A DNA stretch of 64,000 bases, taken from Chromobacterium amazonense. Lineage in GTDB: Bacteria; Pseudomonadota; Gammaproteobacteria; Burkholderiales; Chromobacteriaceae. This document shows, piece by piece, positions 1 to 7,254 of the stretch. The position numbers were made by a program, and so were the translations under genes. Positions within the stretch are counted from its first letter, which is position 1, and the number at the start of each line of letters is the position of its first letter. Where the stretch lies: contig NZ_MKCR01000026.1 of NCBI RefSeq assembly GCF_001855565.1, positions 89,384-153,383 of the forward strand. Reading direction: 5' to 3'. Under the pieces are notes generated by a model. That model saw only the letters and a list, made by a program, of their open reading frames with translations. It was not told where the DNA came from and did no database searches.

Positions 1-462
1 CTGGATGGCCCGGCCGGGCTGACGGCCTTCATGCGCGCCATCGGCGACAGCACCTTCCGCCTTGACCGCTGGGAGCCGGAGTTGAACACGGCCATACCCG
101 GCGACGCGCGCGATACCTCGACCCCGCGCGCCGTGGCGGAAAGCCTGCAAAAACTGACCCTTGGCACGGCGCTGGCGGCGCATCAGCGCCAGCAGCTGGT
201 GGATTGGCTCAAGGGGAACACTACCGGCAACCAGCGCATTCGCGCCGCCGTGCCGGCCGGCTGGTCGGTGGGCGACAAAACCGGCACTTGCGGCGTGTAC
301 GGCACGGCCAATGATTACGCGGTGATCTGGCCCACTGGCCGCGCGCCCATCGTGATGGCGGTTTATACCCGCGCGTCCAAGAAAGACATCAAGCACAGCG
401 ATGCCGTCATTGCCGATGCGGCCAAGGCCGCGCTGGAAGCGCTAGGGGTGATGACGCGGTAA
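1..462 (+). CDS. Class A beta-lactamase, KPC-like, 3' part only
   Basis: The frame is open from base 1 to TAA at 460-462 (153 codons), so the 5' part, including the Ser70 and Ser130 motifs, lies outside the window. It hydrolyses beta-lactams in the periplasm. Seen here: RWEPELN at bases 70-90, carrying the general-base Glu (Ambler 166) and Asn170, and KTGTCG at 277-294, giving Lys234-Thr-Gly, Thr237 and Cys238. Cys238 pairs with Cys69 in class A carbapenemases such as KPC, SME and NMC-A. The stretch [19 protein letters not shown] is, from memory, nearly the KPC sequence, and KPC-related chromosomal enzymes are known in Chromobacterium. Class A is secure. Carbapenemase activity is inferred, since Cys69 cannot be seen. 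Confidence 0.95.
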   Translation: MDGPAGLTAFMRAIGDSTFRLDRWEPELNTAIPGDARDTSTPRAVAESLQKLTLGTALAAHQRQQLVDWLKGNTTGNQRIRAAVPAGWSVGDKTGTCGVYGTANDYAVIWPTGRAPIVMAVYTRASKKDIKHSDAVIADAAKAALEALGVMTR

Positions 463-515
463 GGCGAGGCGACCAGCAGGGCAGGCTTTGAACGCATCAA
501 ACTGCCAAACGGAGC

Positions 516-546
516 TTGACCCTGTAGCCGCTACAGGCTGTGCAAT
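516..546 (+). promoter_or_regulatory. MerR-family (CadR/PbrR/ZntR-like) metal promoter
   Basis: A -35 element TTGACC (516-521) is separated by 19 bases from a weak -10 TGCAAT (541-546). The spacer is filled by the dyad CCTGTAG-CCG-CTACAGG. An overlong 19-20 bp spacer with this dyad is the hallmark of promoters activated by MerR-type metal sensors, and the half-site resembles those of CadR/PbrR. The next gene starts 34 bases downstream. No merR-type gene is in the window, so the regulator would act from elsewhere. Confidence 0.6.
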
Positions 547-579
547 GTGCCCAGGCTTCAATCAACAAGGAGATGAGCA

Positions 580-837
580 ATGGGGCATTTTGGCAAATGG
601 TTTGGACGCCGCCACGGACATCACGAATCCACACACCATGATCGCCAAGCGTCGGCGGGGTCTCCGCCATCCCTGGCCTTGCAGGGCTGTCCCTCTTGCC
701 GTCAGGGCAACGCAGCGCATGCGCGGTTTTGCCAGCATTGCGGCATCAGTCTGCAGCCGCCGCGTTGCGGCCAGTGCGGGCAACAGTCCGCCCCTGGCGC
801 AAGGTTTTGCGGCCAATGCGGGGCTGGCCTGGGCTGA
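580..837 (+). CDS. Small His-rich double zinc-ribbon protein
   Basis: 85 residues, ATG preceded by AAGGAG at about 8 bases. The N-terminus is rich in His (HGHH and HH between residues 12 and 20). It is followed by two zinc-ribbon knuckle pairs: Cys37/Cys40 with Cys51/Cys54, and Cys63/Cys66 with Cys77/Cys80. This is the DZR-type double zinc ribbon. No enzymatic domain, signal peptide or membrane segment is visible, so a cytosolic metal-binding role is most likely. The MerR-type promoter directly upstream suggests induction by a divalent metal such as Zn, Cd or Pb. The specific function is unknown; a metal buffer is my inference. A longer overlapping frame at 488-1018 runs through the opposite-strand lectin gene and is probably spurious. 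Confidence 0.7.
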   Translation: MGHFGKWFGRRHGHHESTHHDRQASAGSPPSLALQGCPSCRQGNAAHARFCQHCGISLQPPRCGQCGQQSAPGARFCGQCGAGLG

Positions 838-843
838 GGGTGT

Positions 844-1383
844 CTACGCGCGCCAAATGAATTGCTGGTTGGCGCCGCCATGGCAATCCCATAACAGCAG
901 GCGGGTGCCGTTGCGGGTATTGCCGCCTTCCGCATCCAGGCAGCGCTTATTCAGCTTGCTGCGCAGCTGGCCGTTGGCCCATTCCCATTGCTGGTTTCTG
1001 CCGTTGTGGCAGGTATAGGCGATGACGCGCGCGCCGCGGCGAGGGTCGGCGCCTGCCACGTCCAGGCATAGATTGCCGGACTTGAGCTGGCCATTGTCCA
1101 GCCGGAAGCGCTGGTTCTCCCTGCCGTGGCAGTCCCATAGTTGCAACGGCGCGTTGGCGTTGGCGCCGCCGGCAAGGTCCAGGCAGCGGCCGCCGGCAGC
1201 CACCAGCATGCGCGGCTGCTGCTCTTGCTCGCGTTGCTTCTTGCTCTGCTTGTTGGCGTAGTAACCGGCGGCGGCGACGGTGCCGACTACGGCGGTGCCA
1301 ATCAAGACGTCTTTGGCGGTAATGTTGCTGCAGCCGCCGCTTGCCAGTGCCGCCCCCAAAATGATGATCACGGATGTTTTCAT
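844..1383 (-). CDS. Ricin B-type (beta-trefoil) lectin-like lipoprotein
   Basis: 179 residues from the ATG at 1383. This start is preferred over the longer open frame because it gives a clean lipoprotein signal, MKTSVIIILGAALASGGC, with the lipidated Cys at 18. After a short glycine-rich segment and a charged linker (about residues 45-60), three repeats follow. Each has a Cys-Leu-Asp entry and a QxW/QxF-like end (ENQRF, RNQQW, ANQQF), which is the ricin-B / CBM13 beta-trefoil pattern. The protein is expected to be membrane-anchored on the periplasmic or outer side and to bind sugars; the ligand is unknown. It ends 7 bases from the 3' end of the zinc-ribbon gene, convergently. No strong Shine-Dalgarno is visible. 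Confidence 0.8.
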   Translation of the reverse strand: MKTSVIIILGAALASGGCSNITAKDVLIGTAVVGTVAAAGYYANKQSKKQREQEQQPRMLVAAGGRCLDLAGGANANAPLQLWDCHGRENQRFRLDNGQLKSGNLCLDVAGADPRRGARVIAYTCHNGRNQQWEWANGQLRSKLNKRCLDAEGGNTRNGTRLLLWDCHGGANQQFIWRA

Positions 1384-1679
1384 ATGAACTGATTTATTTT
1401 TTAGGTGCGGCAGTGTAAGACCCGGCATGACAAGCGTCCGCCACGCTGTTTGGCGTTTGTGTAACCGTGTTTGACTGACTGGCTGCGATGGGAAAGGCAT
1501 GAGTTGCGCGGAGCCAATCAGGCTGAGGCTTGGCTGCGAGTAAATGGCACTTACAATCGGGAGCGAGCATGCTGCGGCGATGCTGGGCGTCATTGTCAAA
1601 GCACCCAGTTTGCTCAAGCGAGGGGGCTGACGCTTTGCGGCAGGGCTTGGCCGCCGTGTGCGAAGACGTTAGCCGCGGA
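1384..1679. other. Intergenic, no gene recognised
   Basis: About 296 bases between the lectin-like lipoprotein and the binding protein. It should contain the promoter of the minus-strand lipoprotein gene. I see no convincing ORF with a ribosome site, no strong hairpin and no repeat here. Confidence 0.5.
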
Positions 1680-2921
1680 TCATGGCTTGCCGCTTAACGG
1701 GCCGTAATGGCGATTGCGCTCGGCCTCCAGCTTGCGCTGAGCCTCCGCGGCGTGAAGCTGGCCGTAGGCAAACTCGCGCAAGATCGGCATGGCGCGGACG
1801 GCAAATTCGACATGGCTGTCGCGGTCAAAAAATTGGGAAAAACCGCTGGCGTGGTTGAGCAAGGCCCGTTCCTGCTTTAAAAACGGCGCATTTTCCGCCG
1901 ACGCGTCCTGCCGGGCCGGCAAAACCCCAGTGGCGCTGGCCAATGCCGCCTGCACCGCGGGCGTGGCAAAAAAGCGCAGAAGTTGCTCCGCCTCTTGGCG
2001 ATGGGCGGCTTTGGCCGTTATCGCCAGCACATCGGCGGGCGCTTCTTCATAGGGGCTTTCCGCGGCGGCAATCTTGGGAAAGGCGATCATGCCTATGTCG
2101 TTCACTTTCCGGCTGGGCAGCAGCCCGGTCCAGAAGCTGCCCATCAACATCATGCCGGCGCGCTGGTTATAGAGCATGGGCAGCGACGCGCGCCAATCCA
2201 GAGCGGCGCTGTCATGGCCATAGCAATGATGATCGCGCAGCTGCTGCCAGGCGGTGAATACCTGGGCGAGCTGCGGGTGCAGCCAGGACAGCTTGCCTTG
2301 CAATAATTGCTGATGGAACGCCAGGCCATTGATCCGCAAATCCAGATAGTCAAACCAGCCCGCCAATGGCCATAAATCCTTGGCGGCCATGACAATGGGC
2401 GCCACGCCGGCGGCCTGCAATTTGTCACAACTGGCCAGCAGCTCGGCAAAGCTTGCGGGCGGCGCAACGCCGGCCTTGGCCAGGGCGCGCTTGTTGTAAT
2501 AGATGGCCCAAGGGTAATAGCTGAGCGGCAGGCCATACAGCTTGCCGTCAACCGTCACCAAGCGCAGCAGCGCCGGCGGCATGTGCCGCGGCCAGTCGCT
2601 GCCCTGGCCGGATGCGTCCAACATCGCCAGCTGGCCTTTTTGCGCGGCATCGGTCAGCGCCACGCCGCCAAACATGAACAGCACGTCGGGCGGGCTGGCG
2701 CTGCTCAGCATGGCCGGCAGCTCGCGCTTGTACTGCTCATTTTCGACCACGCGCAGCGTGAGCTTGATGGCTGGATGGGCGGCGGCAAATTCCTGGGCGG
2801 CGTTGTGAAAAGCCAGGTACTGCTGCGGATTGACCGATAACACCACGGCTGTCAGCTCCGCAGCCGATGCCGCTGGCCCAAGCAGGCCAGACAGGATTAG
2901 GCAGAGGGCAAATAGGCGCAT
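1680..2921 (-). CDS. Extracellular solute-binding protein, family 1 (sugar type)
   Basis: 413 residues from the ATG at 2921, chosen because it opens a typical Sec signal (MRLFALCLILSGLLGPAASA). An in-frame ATG at 2990 would add 23 residues before the signal. The body has the family 1 ABC sugar-binding layout: an N-terminal lobe with DVLFMFGG, a hinge region with KLYGLPLSYYPWAIYYNK, and a C-terminal lobe with RAGMMLMGSFW. It should capture a sugar or similar solute in the periplasm for an ABC importer. No permease or ATPase gene lies beside it, so it is an orphan here and its transporter partner, if any, is elsewhere. The substrate cannot be told. Confidence 0.85.
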   Translation of the reverse strand: MRLFALCLILSGLLGPAASAAELTAVVLSVNPQQYLAFHNAAQEFAAAHPAIKLTLRVVENEQYKRELPAMLSSASPPDVLFMFGGVALTDAAQKGQLAMLDASGQGSDWPRHMPPALLRLVTVDGKLYGLPLSYYPWAIYYNKRALAKAGVAPPASFAELLASCDKLQAAGVAPIVMAAKDLWPLAGWFDYLDLRINGLAFHQQLLQGKLSWLHPQLAQVFTAWQQLRDHHCYGHDSAALDWRASLPMLYNQRAGMMLMGSFWTGLLPSRKVNDIGMIAFPKIAAAESPYEEAPADVLAITAKAAHRQEAEQLLRFFATPAVQAALASATGVLPARQDASAENAPFLKQERALLNHASGFSQFFDRDSHVEFAVRAMPILREFAYGQLHAAEAQRKLEAERNRHYGPLSGKP

Positions 2922-3003
2922 GGGCGTAGCTCTCAGATTGCCGGCCGCATGGACAAGGGCTGGGGCGGCCTGATGAATGGTTTGCTTCACTATAGGCCAG
3001 CAG

Positions 3004-3077
3004 GGTAGGGGCGATTTGCCATTGCCATGGGCGCATGGCGGTGGAACTCCCGGCTTGGCCGGGATTCCACCCTACAA
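3004..3077. repeat. Short palindromic repeat, truncated copy
   Basis: This copy matches the element at 4033-4124 over its right two thirds (GGGGCGAT..GCCATTG..ATGGGCGCATGGCGG..GGAACTCCCGG..CCGGGATTCCACCCTACAA) but lacks the left end. It contains the internal hairpin CCCGGC-nn-GCCGGG. It lies next to the truncated gene copy at 3145, so the pair seems to have been duplicated together. Confidence 0.6.
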
Positions 3078-3091
3078 AATCCGCCAAGTCG

Positions 3092-3125
3092 AAAACAGCC
3101 AGTCCGCTGAAGCGGGCTGGCTGTT
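3092..3125 (-). terminator. Hairpin with T-run, copied with the gene fragment
   Basis: A 15-bp stem, 3094-3108 with 3111-3125, is followed on the minus strand by TTTT. It lies just after the stop of the 3145 gene fragment. The intact gene at 4192 has an equivalent hairpin, so the terminator was part of the duplicated segment. Confidence 0.6.
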
Positions 3126-3144
3126 GGCGTTTATGGGGCAGGGC

Positions 3145-3271
3145 TTACAGCACGCGGGTGAGCAGCGTCAGCGATTCGCCCATGCGTTTGTCCAGCGGCT
3201 CCAGCAATTCCTTGAGGCGGCTGGATGGCTGGCGGACATCGTCGCCCAGGCAGGCGAGCAAGTGGATCACC
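3145..3271 (-). pseudogene. 3' fragment duplicated from the gene at 4192-4608
   Basis: The minus strand encodes VIHLLACLGDDVRQPSSRLK and continues to the same C-terminus as the intact 138-residue protein (LTLLTRVL, then TAA at 3145-3147). About 41 residues are conserved with only a few changes. Similarity stops abruptly at 3271, after which the sequence has no relation to the parent gene. No start codon or ribosome site remains, so this is a 5'-truncated copy. The downstream terminator and short palindrome are also shared, so a block of at least 250 bases was duplicated about 1 kb apart. Confidence 0.75.
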
Positions 3272-3320
3272 GACCCATCCAATCCAACCTACGGTCCTTG
3301 GCCGCTTTATTGGAATGCGG

Positions 3321-3746
3321 TTAAAGAGCGGAATGGCCAAGCTTTCTCAAGTTGGCGAAGTATGCGACAAAAGCTGCCACAAAGAGCGCGTCGCCAATGA
3401 TTACGAGTATGGCGAAGCTTGATGTCCAGCCATTAAGCAGCATGTACAGGAGGTTCAGCGCAAACAGAGCCTTGCCTATGCCACCCATCAATACGATGCC
3501 CGTGTGGCGTATGGGATTGTAGGCGGCCATCAGGAAGCCGAAGCCATATAGGAAGGCCGTGCCCCATGCGCCTCTATAGACAGCGGTTAGCACGGGATCG
3601 GTCAATGAGCGCCCAAACTCTTGGGCGAATATGCCGGCGCTATCGAATAGGCCGGGGATGGCCCCGGCGAAGTTCCATAATGCTGAAATGATGAACAGCA
3701 CTTGGAACAGTTTCAACTCAGGTGGCGTGCGTTCTCTTCTGCTCAT
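3321..3746 (-). CDS. Small integral membrane protein, unknown function
   Basis: 141 residues. The ATG at 3746 has GGGAG about 6 bases upstream. Four hydrophobic segments can be seen: about residues 14-34 (FQVLFIISALWNFAGAIPGL), 62-82, 85-105 and 110-130. These suggest a four-helix inner-membrane protein with a charged N-terminus (MSRRERTPPELK). I do not recognise the family. It is flanked by the gene fragment at 3145 downstream and a non-coding stretch upstream, with no apparent operon partner. Confidence 0.75.
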   Translation of the reverse strand: MSRRERTPPELKLFQVLFIISALWNFAGAIPGLFDSAGIFAQEFGRSLTDPVLTAVYRGAWGTAFLYGFGFLMAAYNPIRHTGIVLMGGIGKALFALNLLYMLLNGWTSSFAILVIIGDALFVAAFVAYFANLRKLGHSAL

Positions 3747-4032
3747 TGTTTCTCCCGTATTTTGAAATGTGCTTATCGATATTTCGCGTCACAAATGTAA
3801 TAGCCGCATGAGGGGCTGAGAATACGATTTCACGAGGAATAGGTAGCTGCGCAGATATATCCTACTCTACCTGCATGTAAATTTGTTTGTCATTATTTTC
3901 CGTTCGACTGCCCAAGCGCGCGGAGTTGATCAGCTGGCGTCTTAAAACCTCGCCCGACGCTTTTTTCCCGGCGCGCGCTGAAGGGGGAGGGGGACGCGTC
4001 GTGCTCGTTTCATGATTGTGCAACTGGTGGCC

Positions 4033-4124
4033 TTGTAGGGCGGATGCCCCGCAGGGGCGATCCGCCATTGCGATGGGGCGCATGGCGGCGGAACTCCCGG
4101 CTTTGCCGGGATTCCACCCTACAA
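4033..4124. repeat. MITE-like short repeat with terminal inverted repeats
   Basis: The left end TTGTAGGGCGGA and right end TTCCACCCTACAA form imperfect terminal inverted repeats around about 65 bases, which contain further dyads (GCCCCGCAGGGGC and CCCGGCTTTGCCGGG). A truncated copy is at 3004-3077, and isolated right-end motifs (AGGGTGGAAAA) occur near 4883 and 5214. The element has no coding capacity. It looks like a small dispersed non-autonomous or palindromic repeat; mobility is inferred only from the multiple copies. Confidence 0.6.
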
Positions 4125-4136
4125 AACCCGCCGAAT

Positions 4137-4171
4137 CAAAACAGCCTGCCGCTGGGAAGCGGACAGGCTGT
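4137..4171 (-). terminator. Intrinsic terminator of the 4192 gene
   Basis: The stem ACAGCCTGCCGCT / AGCGGACAGGCTGT is followed on the minus strand by TTTT. On the plus strand the same stem is followed by AGTTTTTT, so it could act in both directions. Confidence 0.7.
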
Positions 4172-4191
4172 AGTTTTTTATGGAGCGGGGC

Positions 4192-4608
4192 TTACAGCAC
4201 GCGGGTGAGCAGCGTCAGCGATTCGCCCATGCGCTTGTCCAGCGGTTCCAGCAACTCCTTGATGCGGCTGGATGGCAGGCGGACGTCGTCGCCCAGGCAA
4301 GCGAGCAGATCGATCACGGATTGCAAACCCAGCTGGCCATGGGCGAGGTGGCAGATGGACTCCACCACCGCCTGCTCGATGTCGTGGCACAAATGCGCCA
4401 CGCGCGCGGCCGGTTCTCTGACCTTTGCTTGGTCCTTGCCGGACAATTGCTCTTGCAAGGCGGCAAAGGCTTCGTGCAGCCGGGTCATGGCCAACAGGCT
4501 GGGCGGATGCGTGGGGACTTGGTTGTGCAGCAGCCAACGGCTGCGGGCGGGGTGACGGTTTTTTAGGGAAAGCGCAAGGCGCGGGGAACTGCGGGTGATG
4601 CTAGGCAT
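4192..4608 (-). CDS. Hypothetical protein, 138 residues
   Basis: The ATG at 4608 follows a strong AGGAGG about 9 bases upstream. The product has a basic N-terminal third (residues 1-35, rich in Arg, Ser and Pro) and a helical remainder with LLACLGDDVR near residue 100 and a leucine-rich end, KELLEPLDKRMGE then LTLLTRVL. A possible alternative start is the Met at residue 41. No signal peptide or membrane segment. I do not recognise the family. A 41-residue C-terminal fragment of a paralogue survives at 3145-3271, which supports this being a genuine gene. Confidence 0.7.
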   Translation of the reverse strand: MPSITRSSPRLALSLKNRHPARSRWLLHNQVPTHPPSLLAMTRLHEAFAALQEQLSGKDQAKVREPAARVAHLCHDIEQAVVESICHLAHGQLGLQSVIDLLACLGDDVRLPSSRIKELLEPLDKRMGESLTLLTRVL

Positions 4609-4919
4609 GGCAAAACCCTCCTGGATAGGTGCTTAACCCTGCCAACCCCAACGCCAAGTAGGGGTGGCAGGCACATGGCGGGATTGGCGTACCGATCCAG
4701 GAGCGGCGCATCTATAGATGCTCCCACCATGGCCCGCCATAGAGGACGTGCAATGGTGTACGGACGCGACAAGGCCCAGCCTTGCACAGAAGTCCGCCTG
4801 AATGCGGGACGCCAATCCCGGTGCCGCTATTGAACAGCACGAATGAGATTATCCGGAGGGATGGCTTGCGAGGCAAGGGAATAGGGTGGAAAACCGGCTG
4901 TATTTTGAAGCAGTAAGTA

Positions 4920-5187
4920 GAATCCGTTGCGTGGATGATGATTCGGATTGCCGGGGCTGCCCGGCGGCAGGGAGGGGATATTTGCCTGGCCAAATATCCC
5001 CTCCACCCCTAAAGGCTACCCTGCAAGCCTGGCCTTCGGCTTCCCGCCGGTTCCCGTCAGGCCCGAGGCGCGGCTGAACTCGTCCCGCGCTAACGTCGCG
5101 GGACTCAAACATGCAGCCGCTTAAAACCTCGGGCCTGCCACCCGGCGGCAGGCTTGAAGGGGATGGGGTGGGTCGGAAAGGTGCTTA
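4920..5187 (-). repeat. Structured repeat element, copy 1
   Basis: Read on the minus strand. Outer stem 5058-5068 with 5127-5137 (CAGGCCCGAGG/CCTCGGGCCTG, 11 bp). Middle stem 5070-5076 with 5114-5120. Inner hairpin 5082-5089 with 5097-5104, loop ACGTTAG. A separate 14-bp hairpin at 4971-4984 with 4991-5004 lies 3' on the element strand. Joining segments TTTTAAG, GTTTGAG and GAGTTC are shared with copies 2 and 3. Nearly identical to copy 2. Confidence 0.8.
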
Positions 5188-5264
5188 CGCTTTGTGAGCG
5201 ATGAGCAGCAACGTAGGGTGGAAAATCTTGATTCCCTCGTGCTAACGGTTGGAAGTCGTATGTT

Positions 5265-5531
5265 GAATCCGCTGCGCGGATGATGGTTTGGATTGCCGGG
5301 GCTGCCCGGCGGCAGGGAGGGGATATTTGCTTGGCCAAATATCCCCTCCACCCCTAAAGGCCACCCTGCAAGCCTGGCCTGCGGCTTCCCGCCGGCTCCC
5401 GTCAGGCCCGAGGCGCGGCTGAACTCGTCCCGCGCTAACGTCGCGGGACTCAAACAGGCAGCCGCTTAAAACCTCGGGCCTGCCACCCGTCGGCAGGCTT
5501 GAAGGGATTGGGGCGCGTCGCAAACGTGCTT
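5265..5531 (-). repeat. Structured repeat element, copy 2
   Basis: A direct repeat of copy 1 about 345 bases downstream, with scattered substitutions only. All four stems are preserved, including the inner GTCCCGCG-ACGTTAG-CGCGGGAC hairpin (minus strand) and the GGAGGGGATATTTG/CAAATATCCCCTCC hairpin. The high identity of copies 1 and 2 points to a recent tandem duplication or homogenisation. Confidence 0.8.
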
Positions 5532-5747
5532 GCTTCTCGTCCGCCAGTCAAAGCTACCATGTGGATATCTCAAAACTGCTGACCAAGATTCCTACAGGCT
5601 TGTCTTCGTCCATGTCATGGAGAGCTTCAAACTTGCAGACATGATGAATGAGTGATGCTGGTGTTGTATTATCTCAATGTCTTTGCTTTTTGCTGGTTGT
5701 AGAGTCGAACCGACTTGCCCCTATCCCATCAGCGCAAGCCGACTCCG

Positions 5748-5912
5748 AAGCCCTTTCCAAGGTTTTAAGCCGCCGCCTGTTTGAGCGGGGCGACGTTAGC
5801 GCCCCGCGAGTTCGGCGGCGCCTTGGAAAGGGCTTTGGAGGCGGGGTTTCGCAGCGCTGTTGGGTCGCCTTTTCTTTTGTCCATTTCTTTTGGCGAGGCA
5901 AAAGAAATGGAC
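5748..5912 (+). repeat. Structured repeat element, copy 3, divergent stems
   Basis: Same architecture as copies 1 and 2 but on the plus strand and with different stem sequences. Outer stem 5748-5762 with 5821-5835 (15 bp), then TTTTAAG. Middle stem CGCCGCC 5771-5777 with GGCGGCG 5814-5820, then TGTTTGAG. Inner stem GCGGGGCG 5785-5792 with CGCCCCGC 5800-5807, loop ACGTTAG, then GAGTTC. Terminal hairpin GTCCATTTCTTTTG 5879-5892 with CAAAAGAAATGGAC 5899-5912. The stems covary with those of copies 1 and 2 while the joining segments are kept. Confidence 0.8.
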
Positions 5913-6057
5913 CCGTCCAGCCGGGCGGAACCGGCTCTTAATTATTAGTCCGCGGAGCGGACACAAAACCAATCCGTATCGTACTGTAGCATCGGGCTTC
6001 GCATGGTTCGGCCCAACTTACGGTCTTTTTTGTATTGTTGGAAACTTCATATTGACT

Positions 6058-7254
6058 TTAGATTGCTCCTTTTGAGAATCCATATTTTTTTGTTTTTTGA
6101 TTGACAAAGTAATCATGAGTGAAAGATATAATTTCTATCTTATCATCGTATATGATATGTAGTTGATTGCTATAGTGCTCTGATCTAGGAAAAATTCTCC
6201 AGTGAACGGCTTCTCCCGGGAAGTCATTTATAATACCATCACTGCGAAGCACTATTATATGATCATTGAATTCGATGACTGTACCAAAAGGGGCTGTTCC
6301 AGTTGCAATGACTGGTTCATGTTTGAACCGGATATTCTCATATTCACGATCCAAAAAGCGATCTGAGTCAATACCTGACTTGCTTTTGGGTTGGTAATTG
6401 GTTACGAGAATACCTGTCTCAGTAAGACGGTAAACTTTTTCTCTACTTCCCCAGGTGAACGTAGATGATTCTAATCCAATATTGCCAGGGGATAGTATAT
6501 CGTTTAGGTCGAGTATTTTATCAAATGCTCTTATTGTCTTATTGGTTTGTTGATCTTTATTCTCAATATAGTTAGCTAAAAAAGCATCATTAGCAGTCCA
6601 ACCTAGAATACTTTGAAATGCCCAATCACAAGCACTGCATGGTCTTTCTGCAACTTGCTTTTCATTCTCAAGAATTTTATCACTGTCCTTTTTGAGAGAA
6701 AACTCGAATAGGCCATCCGCACCAGCTGCTGTAGCTATTGCTGTATTTCGATCTGATGCCTTAATTTGTAAGGTGCTTGCATCGTGGTGTTTCTTTGTTA
6801 CTTGTTCCAAATTTCTATTGGATGTCTCTCTAGCAGACCTTGGTGCTGAAAAAAGGCCTTCTTCACCACATGCAAATAGGTGACTGTAGTATATCTCAGT
6901 ATCTACTGGCAAAAAATTGAAAGGGGAGTCATTTTCATCCCAGAATTTCTTCCAGTCGCTATCTGATATTTCTATATCACGATGGCTAAACTCTTCAAGC
7001 TGTTTTTTTATGGGAAATTCTATGTGCGGATCTTTCAGTATTTTTCTTACTTTTTCATTGTAAAATAAATCACTATCTGAGAATGCCACTCTTAATGCAG
7101 TTTGTATATCTTGGTTTTTTTTTGCGATTGAATCAATTGCCCCTCTCCAGTCAATTCTATGGAGTGAGCAATTTTCATCAATGATTAAAAGCTCACCAGA
7201 ATATATTTGGGAGTCCCAAAACTTTCCTGCTATTGAAAGCTTTACAGGTTGCAT
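6058..7254 (-). CDS. Unrecognised 398-residue protein of the AT-rich cassette
   Basis: ATG at 7254, overlapping the previous gene by 13 bases, so translational coupling is likely. The protein is soluble, with no signal peptide or membrane span. The N-terminus has GKFWDSQIYSGELLIIDE, and two similar segments occur (FACGEEGLFSAP near residue 130 and TAAGADGLFEFSL near 175). Together with C-terminal strands such as HIIVLRSDGII, they vaguely suggest a beta-propeller-like fold; this is weak inference. A Cys pair (CSACDWAF) lies near residue 205. I do not recognise the family. The base composition is far more AT-rich than the surrounding genes. It is the last gene of a four-gene minus-strand cassette with the EVE gene at its head. 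Confidence 0.75.
   Translation of the reverse strand: MQPVKLSIAGKFWDSQIYSGELLIIDENCSLHRIDWRGAIDSIAKKNQDIQTALRVAFSDSDLFYNEKVRKILKDPHIEFPIKKQLEEFSHRDIEISDSDWKKFWDENDSPFNFLPVDTEIYYSHLFACGEEGLFSAPRSARETSNRNLEQVTKKHHDASTLQIKASDRNTAIATAAGADGLFEFSLKKDSDKILENEKQVAERPCSACDWAFQSILGWTANDAFLANYIENKDQQTNKTIRAFDKILDLNDILSPGNIGLESSTFTWGSREKVYRLTETGILVTNYQPKSKSGIDSDRFLDREYENIRFKHEPVIATGTAPFGTVIEFNDHIIVLRSDGIINDFPGEAVHWRIFPRSEHYSNQLHIIYDDKIEIISFTHDYFVNQKTKKYGFSKGAI

Larger units (their letters stand above)
3747..4191. other. Gene-poor stretch with repeat remnants
   Basis: No supported gene in 445 bases. It holds the promoter region of the membrane protein and a degenerate right-hand end of the structured repeat at about 3930-4005 (CTTAAAACCTCG, then a GAAGGGGGAGGGGGACGCGTCG-like tail). 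It also holds a complete short palindromic repeat at 4033-4124 and the terminator of the 4192 gene. Confidence 0.6.
4609..6057. other. 1.4 kb repeat region without genes
   Basis: No ORF here has a convincing ribosome site or protein-like composition. Contents: an inverted pair GGGATTGGCGT (about 4680-4690) with ACGCCAATCCC (about 4809-4819); two direct repeats of about 268 bases (4920-5187 and 5265-5531); and a third, inverted and sequence-divergent copy of the same structured element (5748-5912). The stretch 5532-5747 shows nothing I can name. Confidence 0.65.

Noticed and set aside
488..1018. A 176-residue plus-strand frame overlapping the zinc-ribbon gene
   Set aside because: It runs antisense through the lectin-like lipoprotein, and the zinc-ribbon frame has the ribosome site and conserved cysteines.
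4920..5531. The two 268-base repeats as a CRISPR array
   Set aside because: Repeats are far too long, only two, with no spacers and no cas genes.
5648..5941. A 97-residue frame across copy 3 of the structured element
   Set aside because: It follows the repeat stems and has no ribosome site; the conserved signal is structural.
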